Positions 17,438-25,132 of a stretch of 64,000 nt of DNA are shown in pieces. The notes under the pieces were generated by a model, which had not been told where the DNA came from, searched no databases, and saw only the letters and a list, made by a program, of their open reading frames with translations. The position numbers and the translations under genes are program-made. The stretch lies in the NCBI GenBank assembly GCA_944331895.1, contig CALVIX010000004.1:94520-158519 (forward strand), written 5' to 3'. Origin of the DNA: an uncultured Bacilli bacterium (GTDB lineage Bacteria; Bacillota_I; Bacilli_A; RF39; UBA660). Position 1 is the first letter of the stretch; each line of letters starts with the position of its first letter.

Positions 17438-17878
17438 ATGATAGAAATTAACAACCGCAAAGCAAAATTTGACTATGAAATAGTAGATACGATAGAAGCT
17501 GGAATTGTATTAAAGGGAACAGAAATAAAATCAATCCGAAATGGAAATGCGAATTTGAAAGATAGTTATGCGATCGTTCGAAATGGAGAAGTATTTCTTC
17601 TAAATATGTTTGTAAGTGAATATAAAGAGGGAAATCAATTTAATCACGATGAAACAAGAACGAGAAAGTTATTACTACATAAAAAGGAAATCTTAAAATT
17701 ACATGATAAAATTCGCCTAGAAGGATTTACTTTAGTACCTTTGAAATTATACTTTAAAGAAAATCATGCGAAAATTTTACTCGGTATTGCGAGAGGAAAG
17801 AAGCAATACGATAAAAGAGAAAGTATTAAAAAGCGTGATTCTATGCGTGAAGCACGTGCAGCCATGAAGAGAAACTAA
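17438..17878 (+). CDS. smpB: SsrA-binding protein SmpB
   Basis: 146-aa OB-fold partner of tmRNA. It occupies the decoding site and positions tmRNA on stalled ribosomes. Motifs seen are [22 protein letters not shown] (about 26-47), the central barrel, and the basic C-terminal tail with [14 protein letters not shown], which enters the mRNA channel. Length is normal. It lies 20 bases upstream of the second RNase R gene and 2.2 kb upstream of ssrA, so the trans-translation components are encoded together. Confidence 0.96.
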   Translation: MIEINNRKAKFDYEIVDTIEAGIVLKGTEIKSIRNGNANLKDSYAIVRNGEVFLLNMFVSEYKEGNQFNHDETRTRKLLLHKKEILKLHDKIRLEGFTLVPLKLYFKENHAKILLGIARGKKQYDKRESIKKRDSMREARAAMKRN

Positions 17879-17898
17879 GTAAAATTTAGGAGGTATGT

Positions 17899-20061
17899 AT
17901 GACGAATTTGGAACAAAAAATGATAATAGCTTTATTATGTGTGAATGAGGCAGTACCTGTGCAATATTTTGAACGTATGATGACGAAAGAGGAAGTAGAC
18001 ACAACGATTCATGCACTCATGGAGAAAAAAATTATCCACAGATCTCATCATGGCAATGGAAAATATCAACTGACTGCGAATGCTTCCATCGAAGGGAATG
18101 TCGTCGCGTTAGATGAAAACTATGTGATTGTTGCACCATCTGGAGATCACAATATTTTTGTTCCAAGATCCCCTTATGAGCATATTAGAATCGGAGATAC
18201 CGTACTTGTAAATGCGATTTATCACTTTGATGGAAAATGTTTAGGAAAGATTCAAAAAAGAGTGATTCATCATAAAAAAAATTTAGTTGGAATTCCAATT
18301 CAAATAGAAAACGATTATTATGTCAATTACAAAGGAACTTTGTATAAGATTAATATGACACGGAAAAAGGATGATATTTTAAAGAAAGTAATTCGCTATA
18401 AACTAGTAAAAAAGAAAAGATATCAATCAACTTATGCAGAGATGATTAAAGTGATCGGCTCTCCGACGGACAAGGGGATTCAAAATAGTATCGTGTTAAA
18501 TAGACTTGGAATTCACGATCACTTTCCAAAGGCAGTTCAGCTAGAGGTTAAATCTTTTCCAGATAAAGTGACAAAGAGAGATTTATTTGGTCGAGTCGAT
18601 TGCAGAGATCATTTGGTAGTGACGATCGATGATGCGGATACAAAGGATATGGATGATGCAATTGAGGTAACGAAAACCGAGGATGGATATCGATTGATCG
18701 TACATATTGCCGATGTTGCGCATTATGTAAAATATGGTTCTAAGTTATGGAAGGAAGTCTTTTATAGGGGGACAAGTATCTACTGTTCGGATCGTGTAGA
18801 ACCTATGTTACCGGAAGAATTATCCAATCATCTATGTTCGCTGAAAGAAGGCGTTGATCGTCTTGCGATGTCTTGTGAACTATGGTTTGATAAAAAAGGA
18901 AATGTAGTAAAAAGAGATATTTACGAAAGTGTAATTCGTTCCGAAAAAAAGATGAGTTACCAAGCTGTGAATCAAGTATTTCAAGGTAACATACCGGATG
19001 ATTATCTTCCGTTTGTTTCAAATTTATCAGTGATGAAGGAATTATCAGATTTGATTCGTGGGAAGATGTTGAGAGAAGGATATTTGAATTTTAACATTCC
19101 TGAAACGAGAATCACGACAGGGAAAGAAGTGGAACCTAATATTCGTTTGCGAACTCGTTCGATTGCCGAAGACATGATAGAAAACTTTATGATTATTGCA
19201 AATGAAGAGGTTGCGAAATACTTTGTAGAGAAGAATGCCTTAGCTATCTATCGAATTTTAGAACGCCCAAAGATGCAAAAAGTATTAAAAATTTTAAGAG
19301 AGTTAGAACTTTCTGGCTATCGTATGAATTTAGAGGTGCCGGAAAATATAACTCCTCATTTTATACAATCGCTTTTAAATGATATTCATACAACTAAGGA
19401 TAAAATTGTTCAAGAAACGCTTGTCCATGTCATGAATCGGGCGGAGTATTCCCTGGAGGAAATGATGCATTTTGGTATCGGTTCGATCTATACGCATTTT
19501 ACATCTCCGATTCGAAGAATCAACGATTTATGTATTCATATGCTATTAAAACAGCACATCAAACAATGGGATTTCTCAGAGTATGATGATGAAAAGTTGA
19601 GAGAGATTCTTTTGAGTGTGGCAACGCAAGCGACGAAGACGGAAAGAATAGCCAATGCCGTAGAACAAACGGATAAAAAATTATGCGAGGTAGAATATAT
19701 GTTGCATCATAAAGAGGAAGAGTTTAATGCACAGATTATCAATATGAATGGGCATCGAATGATCGTGCAGTTAGAAGATAGTTTGATCGAAGGGAATGTG
19801 TTCTATAAAGATGTAAACCAAGAATGGAAGTATTTTGATCAAAAGAAAACATTAGTGAGAAAAGATGGAACAGAATTAAAAGTAGGTGACTATATCAGAG
19901 TAGTATTATCTCCTGATTGTTATGAATTATCTACCGTTGATTTAGCAATGCAGCTGATAAACGGGAATATCAAACTTTTAAATTTTTCGATTATTGGTGT
20001 TGGAAAAATGGAAAAAGAAACCAAGAAATTTCTGTGTAAGAAAAATTGCCAAAATGCATAA
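17899..20061 (+). CDS. rnr: Ribonuclease R paralogue (divergent second copy)
   Basis: 720 aa with GGAGG upstream, between smpB and ssrA. It has the same domain order as the 703-aa copy: winged helix (1-55), cold-shock domains (about 60-200), RNB domain (about 230-575) and an S1-like end (about 606-690). The catalytic Asp cluster is intact (TIDDADTKDMDDAIEV, near 241). Other conserved positions have changed: SPIRRYPD is SPIRRIND (about 536), and the usual YRVHE is YRILE. The S1 domain is weakly conserved and is followed by a tail with two Cys. Position implies a role in clearing non-stop mRNAs during trans-translation. The ssrA promoter -35 overlaps its 3' end. Confidence 0.85.
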   Translation: MTNLEQKMIIALLCVNEAVPVQYFERMMTKEEVDTTIHALMEKKIIHRSHHGNGKYQLTANASIEGNVVALDENYVIVAPSGDHNIFVPRSPYEHIRIGDTVLVNAIYHFDGKCLGKIQKRVIHHKKNLVGIPIQIENDYYVNYKGTLYKINMTRKKDDILKKVIRYKLVKKKRYQSTYAEMIKVIGSPTDKGIQNSIVLNRLGIHDHFPKAVQLEVKSFPDKVTKRDLFGRVDCRDHLVVTIDDADTKDMDDAIEVTKTEDGYRLIVHIADVAHYVKYGSKLWKEVFYRGTSIYCSDRVEPMLPEELSNHLCSLKEGVDRLAMSCELWFDKKGNVVKRDIYESVIRSEKKMSYQAVNQVFQGNIPDDYLPFVSNLSVMKELSDLIRGKMLREGYLNFNIPETRITTGKEVEPNIRLRTRSIAEDMIENFMIIANEEVAKYFVEKNALAIYRILERPKMQKVLKILRELELSGYRMNLEVPENITPHFIQSLLNDIHTTKDKIVQETLVHVMNRAEYSLEEMMHFGIGSIYTHFTSPIRRINDLCIHMLLKQHIKQWDFSEYDDEKLREILLSVATQATKTERIANAVEQTDKKLCEVEYMLHHKEEEFNAQIINMNGHRMIVQLEDSLIEGNVFYKDVNQEWKYFDQKKTLVRKDGTELKVGDYIRVVLSPDCYELSTVDLAMQLINGNIKLLNFSIIGVGKMEKETKKFLCKKNCQNA

Positions 20062-20074
20062 ACTATGATATAAT
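20046..20074 (+). promoter_or_regulatory. ssrA promoter
   Basis: TTGCCA (20046-20051), a 17-base spacer and TATAAT (20069-20074) preceded by TG at 20066-20067. This is one of only two promoters in the window with a good -35, an exact 17-base spacer and the -10 extension, as expected for an abundant stable RNA. The -35 is inside the second rnr gene. Confidence 0.8.
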
Positions 20075-20085
20075 CTAGCTTACAC

Positions 20086-20470
20086 GGGGATGTCTAGGTT
20101 TCGACGGGATTACTAGGTCTTTTGTGGCAAGTCGGAGGTACACGTTACGTACAAACAGAAAAATAACTGGAAAAAATTTAAAAAATGTATTAGCTAACAT
20201 GTTCTCTACAAAGAGTGCTGTAGCTTTCGCCTAATTTAAGAAAAGGCATACGCTTCTATTTATTCTTTGCCTACGAGAATATCTAGGGGTTCATCAAAGT
20301 AGGATATAGCAATTTTTCGTCTAAGAAAATTGTGGAACTTTATTAGACTTACGAAAAGATAAGTTGTTGATTCCTCACATCTTTTCGGACAATGAACGAA
20401 TCAACTAAACTTGTAGAAGCAGAAGGGATGGTAGTTTCGGACATCGGTTCAAGTCCGATCATCTCCACCA
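20086..20470 (+). ncRNA. ssrA: tmRNA (transfer-messenger RNA)
   Basis: About 385 nt. The 5' GGGGATG pairs with CATCTCC at 20460-20466 to form the tRNA-like acceptor stem, followed by A and an encoded CCA (20468-20470). The 5' end continues TCTAGGTTTCGACGGG, the conserved tmRNA start, and the 3' end has the T-arm GGTTCAAGTCC. The tag frame begins after ATAACT with GGA at 20169 and runs 21 codons to TAA at 20232-20234. It starts GKN (after the alanine delivered by tmRNA itself), contains an ANMFSTKS stretch and ends AVAFA. This is much longer than the 10-14 codons of most bacteria. Pseudoknot-like complementary segments follow. Confidence 0.95.
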
Positions 20471-20482
20471 TTGGAAAATTAG

Positions 20483-20507
20483 ACGAACTAGTGATAGTTC
20501 GTTTTTA
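20483..20507 (+). terminator. ssrA terminator
   Basis: ACGAACTA / TAGTTCGT stem with loop GTGA followed by TTTTTAT, starting 13 bases after the tmRNA CCA. Confidence 0.9.
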
Positions 20508-20525
20508 TATGCATTTGAGAGTCAC

Positions 20526-20555
20526 AAAAACCTAAGTGATTTCACTTAGGTTTTT
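20526..20555. terminator. Second terminator at the element scar
   Basis: Near-perfect hairpin AAAAACCTAAGTGA / TCACTTAGGTTTTT, symmetrical with A and T flanks. It can end the minus-strand coupling-protein remnant that stops at 20559. Confidence 0.85.
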
Positions 20556-20558
20556 ATA

Positions 20559-21344
20559 TTACATTGAAATGTTATTGTTTTGAATGTGTGGAATTTCTAT
20601 TTTTTGGTTAGAAAAGTTCCAATTCATTTGATAATCTGGCAATAACTTTGTTTTAATTGGCATCATTCTTGGAATTAAAATAACTGCTTCGAATTGTTTC
20701 ATCATTTTTAATTCTTCTACTGTAATCAGTGGGATGACCATACCGTGTTCTTCTTTATTACCACACATTTTACTAATTTCTTCTAATGTTTCCATATTGT
20801 TAGATAACAAATAGATTATGTTTCTGAATGTCATTTTAATAATTTCAGCATCTTCTTTTCCATATAGATTTGTAAGTGCTTGCAAACTTTGAATTAAGGC
20901 AGTGATTCGAATAGAAAGTCCACGTGAATAGCTTGCGATATTATTAAAATTAACAATGGGCATAAGTTTATCAAATTCATCTAAGATGATATCCGTACCA
21001 TGCTTTTGATTGCTGTATAGTCGAATTGTTTGATATGCTTGATCTATGAACATCGGAATGAGAACGCTACTATATGAACTAGTGCCACTGATCATAAATA
21101 CTGCTGTTTTTTCTGTGGCGATTGTTTTAAAATCGAAATCCGTACATGCAGTCATATTAGAAAATTGTACTCTTGAAATATATTTTTTCAATTTTTGATT
21201 GGTAACAGATAAAATACTTCCTTTGGTTTCAGGTGGAGCTAATAACGTTCCAACTAAATTCATGTAGATTGTAGAAGTATGATCTAAACTATCCATTAAC
21301 TCTTTTGCGTCGCTTATGTCAGAATCTTTTTTGGTTTCTTGCAA
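20559..21344 (-). pseudogene. Truncated conjugative coupling ATPase (VirD4/TraG-like) fragment
   Basis: The open frame has no ATG start; the first possible initiator is a TTG at 21344, and an in-frame stop lies about 30 bases further 5'. The 261 residues match the C-terminal half of a type IV coupling protein: KTAVFMISGTSSYSSVLIP, then TDIILDEFDKLMPIVNF (Walker B-like with the DEF tripeptide), then LSIRITALIQSLQALTNLYG and FRNIIYLLSNNMETLEEISK. These correspond to the RecA-like core after Walker A. The Walker A half and the membrane anchor are missing, so it cannot be an active motor. It is a remnant of an integrative conjugative element located directly 3' of ssrA. Confidence 0.75.
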
Positions 21345-21603
21345 TTCACATGAGAATGTAAAAATCGCTCTCTTTCATGGTTTTCACTCGATCGAATATT
21401 ATAGTGAGGTATTTCGTTCGATGATTGGAGTAAGTCCTAGAATGTATAAAAAATTTGTTCTATATCGTGATTACGAAAACGAAAGCGATTATGACCGAAT
21501 GACAACCTCGATTGTTCGACTGCAATCGGTCAGAAACTTTGTAAATCAATATCTGACTCGTAGAAAGCCATCGAAATTACCAGTTAAGAAAATTCAGCTA
21601 TAA
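21316..21603 (+). pseudogene. AraC-family regulator, 3' fragment
   Basis: 95-codon frame without a ribosome-binding site. Residues about 5-40 match the last part of an AraC/XylS DNA-binding domain: VKIALFHGFHS, IEYYSEVFRSMIGVSPRMYKKF, the second helix-turn-helix with the GF.s..YFs..F....G.sP..Yr signature. Everything upstream of about 21330 is lost; there the sequence changes into the coupling-ATPase remnant on the opposite strand. About 60 basic, Arg-rich residues follow the domain. I read it as a gene broken by the insertion or deletion that left the element scar. Confidence 0.65.
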
Positions 21604-21628
21604 TTATCTATCTATTTTTATTGGATAG

Positions 21629-21637
21629 TGTTATAAT
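21629..21637 (+). promoter_or_regulatory. Extended -10 promoter for the FtsX-type ABC exporter
   Basis: TG-T-TATAAT, 24 bases before the ATPase start codon; no -35 recognised. Confidence 0.55.
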
Positions 21638-21661
21638 GATAGTGAGAATAGAGGTGGAAAA

Positions 21662-22363
21662 ATGCCTTATATAGAATTAAAAGATGTCAAAAAAGAATAT
21701 CAGATGGGAGAAGTAAAAATTACCGCCTTAGCTGGAGTTGATTTTTCTGTGGAAAAAGGGGAACTGGTTGTCGTACTAGGTCCATCAGGAGCAGGGAAGA
21801 CGACGGTTTTAAATATCCTTGGTGGTATGGATACGTGTGATAGTGGTCATATTTATGTAGACGGAAACGATGTGTCTCAGTATTCTCGTCGTAAATTAGT
21901 AGAATATCGTAGATTTGATATTGGGTTTGTATTTCAGTTTTACAATTTAGTTCAAAATTTAACGGCTTTAGAAAATGTAGAACTTGCAAGTCAAATATGT
22001 AAGAATCCATTAGATCCAGTAAAGGTGATGGATCAAGTTGGATTGAAAGGAAGGTTGAAAAACTTTCCTGCACAGCTTTCAGGAGGGGAGCAACAGCGTG
22101 TTGCAATCGCACGTGCGATTGCGAAGAATCCGAAATTGTTATTGTGTGACGAACCGACAGGTGCTTTGGACTCTAAGACGGGAAAGAGAATTTTAGAATT
22201 GTTGCAAAAGACATCTCACGAAATGGGGATGACGACAATCATCATCACTCATAATGCGATGATTGCAGAGATTGCCGATCGCGTTGTTCGGATGAAAAAT
22301 GGTAAAATTATCGAAGAAACATTAAATGATCATCCGTTACCAGTTTCGGAGATTGATTGGTAA
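21662..22363 (+). CDS. ABC transporter ATPase, MacB/LolD-type
   Basis: 233 aa, with GAGGTGG upstream. Walker A is GPSGAGKTT (about 40-48), the Q-loop is in [21 protein letters not shown], the signature [14 protein letters not shown] is canonical, Walker B is [16 protein letters not shown], and the switch His is in IITHN. This subfamily (FtsE, LolD, MacB, SalX) drives FtsX-like mechanotransmission permeases. It overlaps the following permease gene by three bases (TAATG). Confidence 0.93.
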   Translation: MPYIELKDVKKEYQMGEVKITALAGVDFSVEKGELVVVLGPSGAGKTTVLNILGGMDTCDSGHIYVDGNDVSQYSRRKLVEYRRFDIGFVFQFYNLVQNLTALENVELASQICKNPLDPVKVMDQVGLKGRLKNFPAQLSGGEQQRVAIARAIAKNPKLLLCDEPTGALDSKTGKRILELLQKTSHEMGMTTIIITHNAMIAEIADRVVRMKNGKIIEETLNDHPLPVSEIDW

Positions 22364-24939
22364 TGAAATTATTATATAAAGATGCAATTCTAAAAATTAA
22401 AGGGTCCTTTGGAAGATTTTTATCAGTTTTACTCATTGTGGCATTAGGAGTAGGTTTTTTTGCTGGGCTTAGAGAAGCTACTCCGGATATGTTTTATACT
22501 TTAGATCATTATTATGACGAGCATAACTTAACGGATTTTAAAATTGTCAGTACAGCAGGACTGACTGAGGATGATGTCGAATCTTTAAAAGAACTAGATC
22601 ATGTGGAAAAAGTAGTTCCTAGTTATTCTGTTGATGCATTGGAAGATGGGAATGCGATTAGAATTCATGCGCTCGAAGACGATATCAATCAAGTGAGACT
22701 CGTAGATGGTAGAATGCCAAAAGAAAAGAACGAGTGTCTAGGTGATAGCACCCACTATAAAGTTGGAGATACGATTACGTTAGATTCGGACAGCGTAAGT
22801 GATCAGTTAGAAGAAGCTCAATATCGAGTGGTAGGAACAATAGATTCTGTTCTGTATACTGGAGTTGAGAAAGGTATTTCTACCGTCGGGAATGGGAAGT
22901 TAAATTCCTTTGTATTTGTTTTGAAGGAGAACTTTAAGATCCCATATTATACGGAAGTGTATTTGACTGCAAAAAATACCAAAGAGGAAGAATCTTATTC
23001 AGATGCTTATGAGGAAAAAAGAGAATATTTAAATCAAGAACTTTTAGAGTTAAAACCAATTCGCGAAACAAAAAGATATGAAGAATTAAAAGAACAGGCA
23101 GCAAGTCAGATTTTATTATTAGAACAATCGATCGCTTCGCAAAGACAAAAAATTACGGAAATGGCACAGTATGGCATTCGACCTTCTCAGGAAGAAAGGG
23201 AGATTTGGAACCAACAGATCCAGTTGATGGAAGAGCAGGTAACACTGGCAAAACAAGAATTAGAAACATTGCCGAAACCAGAATGGTATCTACTAGATCG
23301 TACAGATCAAACAGGATACACTTCACTTCGTGACGACATCAACAAAGTAGATGCGATCGCGCAAATTTTTCCGGTATTTTTTATACTGGTTGCTGCACTC
23401 ATGTGTTTTAATACGATGACGCGCATGATTGAAGAAGAAAGAACGCAAATTGGTATTTTATCTTCGCTTGGGTATAGTCGTCTAAAAATTATTCATAGTT
23501 ATATTTTCTATGTTTTGATTGCGACTATCTTAGGTGTTACGATTGGATTATCGATAGGATATACGACGATTCCAAATATCATTTATAATATTTATCATTC
23601 AAATTATATTTTGCCTGATTTAATTGTCCAGGTAAAATGGGGACCATTTGCCCTCATCGTAGGTATTACAATTTTGCTCATGTGCCTTGTTACGATATTT
23701 GCCGTGATGAAAGAATTGAGTGAAAGACCTGCCGTTTTGCTTCGACCAAAGGCACCCAAAATGGGAAAGACCGTGTTATTAGAACGTATTCCTATATTGT
23801 GGAAGCATTTTACGTTTACATGGAAGGTTACGAGTAGGAACATATTCCGATATAAAAAACGTGTTTTTATGACAGTTATTGGTATATTAGGATGTACCGC
23901 ATTACTTTTAACTGGTTTTGGACTTAGAGATGATATCAATCGATTAGGTAGTTTACAATACGGCGAGTTAATCCATTATGATGCGGTTGTGGGGTTAAAA
24001 ACAAAAGCGACAACGATCGCGCCTGAGCTACAGCAGGTATTTGCGAAATCCAAGGTCGAAAAGACGATTTCAATTTATCAAGAGACGATGAAATTTTATG
24101 CGGAAGAAGAGAATCATGACGTATATATGATGGCTTTTCCAAGTAATGAGGATGTTTCTGAACTTATTACACTGCGATTACCAGAAGATCAAGAAGAAGT
24201 GAAAATACAAGATGACGGAGTTGTGATTACGGCGAAAATGGCACAACTATTAGGTGCAGAGAAAGATGATTTTATCAAAGTACGCAATAGTCAAAACGAG
24301 TTATTTGTGTTACATGTGACGGATGTGATCGAAAATTATACGATGCATTATATCTACATGAATGAAGTATATTATAAGGAAATTTTTGGAGATGACATGC
24401 AGTATAATGTCGTTATGACAAAAGGATTAGATGTCAAGGAAGATACGTTCGCACAAGATTTGATCAATAGTGGCATGGTCACATCTGTGAATTTTACAAG
24501 TGATAATACCGTACTATTTGATCGCATGGTAGATGGCTTAAATCAAATTATATATTTGATTATTATTGCTGCTTCCATGCTTGCGTTTGTCGTGCTTTAT
24601 AATTTGACTGCAATTAACATTATGGAGAGAATGCGGGAAATCGCTACATTGAAAGTGCTTGGCTTTTACGATAAAGAGGTATCTAGTTACGTATATCGAG
24701 AGACATTCTTGTTAACAGTTATCGGAAGTCTAATCGGACTTGTGGCTGGAATTGCTCTACATCGATATGTGATGTTAGTGGCAGAGACAGATGATATTAT
24801 GTTTTTAAAACAGATTGAACCACTAAGTTATCTTTATGCTTTTGTAATTACGATACTATTGAGCGCTGTGATTCAAATATTTACGTATTTTAAGTTAAAA
24901 AAGATCGATATGATCTCATCTTTGAAATCGGTAGAATAG
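22363..24939 (+). CDS. FtsX-family ABC transporter permease (large, two-domain)
   Basis: 858 aa. The ATG at 22363 overlaps the ATPase stop. The N-terminal membrane segment (about 16-35; LSVLLIVALGVGFFAGL) is followed by a large extracytoplasmic domain (about 40-320) with a charged coiled-coil stretch near 215-305. Next come three helices of a first FtsX domain (about 335-455; the GILSSLGYSRLKI motif), another extracytoplasmic domain (about 510-725), and a second FtsX domain (about 735-850; the EIATLKVLGFYDKEV motif). Such MacB-like pairs export peptides or lipoproteins or drive envelope remodelling. No histidine kinase or regulator is next to it, except the broken AraC fragment upstream. Confidence 0.88.
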   Translation: MKLLYKDAILKIKGSFGRFLSVLLIVALGVGFFAGLREATPDMFYTLDHYYDEHNLTDFKIVSTAGLTEDDVESLKELDHVEKVVPSYSVDALEDGNAIRIHALEDDINQVRLVDGRMPKEKNECLGDSTHYKVGDTITLDSDSVSDQLEEAQYRVVGTIDSVLYTGVEKGISTVGNGKLNSFVFVLKENFKIPYYTEVYLTAKNTKEEESYSDAYEEKREYLNQELLELKPIRETKRYEELKEQAASQILLLEQSIASQRQKITEMAQYGIRPSQEEREIWNQQIQLMEEQVTLAKQELETLPKPEWYLLDRTDQTGYTSLRDDINKVDAIAQIFPVFFILVAALMCFNTMTRMIEEERTQIGILSSLGYSRLKIIHSYIFYVLIATILGVTIGLSIGYTTIPNIIYNIYHSNYILPDLIVQVKWGPFALIVGITILLMCLVTIFAVMKELSERPAVLLRPKAPKMGKTVLLERIPILWKHFTFTWKVTSRNIFRYKKRVFMTVIGILGCTALLLTGFGLRDDINRLGSLQYGELIHYDAVVGLKTKATTIAPELQQVFAKSKVEKTISIYQETMKFYAEEENHDVYMMAFPSNEDVSELITLRLPEDQEEVKIQDDGVVITAKMAQLLGAEKDDFIKVRNSQNELFVLHVTDVIENYTMHYIYMNEVYYKEIFGDDMQYNVVMTKGLDVKEDTFAQDLINSGMVTSVNFTSDNTVLFDRMVDGLNQIIYLIIIAASMLAFVVLYNLTAINIMERMREIATLKVLGFYDKEVSSYVYRETFLLTVIGSLIGLVAGIALHRYVMLVAETDDIMFLKQIEPLSYLYAFVITILLSAVIQIFTYFKLKKIDMISSLKSVE

Positions 24940-24998
24940 TGATTGTCATAGAAAAAGGTGTTAAGCATATAATATAGTATATCTAGCAATAGATATGA

Positions 24999-25031
24999 GG
25001 GAAACTCGTAGTGTTACGGTTTCCTTTTTTT
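24999..25031 (+). terminator. Terminator after the FtsX-type exporter
   Basis: GGAAACTCGTA / TACGGTTTCC stem with a one-base bulge and a seven-T run. The rest of the 193-base gap (24940-25132) holds only the next gene's promoter. Confidence 0.75.
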
Positions 25032-25098
25032 GTCTGAATTTTCCAGTGTAAAGTGATGTGTAAGAATGGATTGATCTCTATACTTTAGCGACATATTT

Positions 25099-25107
25099 TG
25101 ATATAAT
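25099..25107 (+). promoter_or_regulatory. Extended -10 promoter of the glucosaminidase-like gene
   Basis: TG-A-TATAAT, 25 bases before the start codon; no -35 at the right distance. Confidence 0.55.
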
Positions 25108-25132
25108 ATAACAAGAGAATAGGAGGAATAGA

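Noticed and set aside
20471..21660. Intact mobile element with attachment sites at ssrA
   Set aside because: No integrase, relaxase or second copy of the ssrA 3' end is present; only fragments remain.
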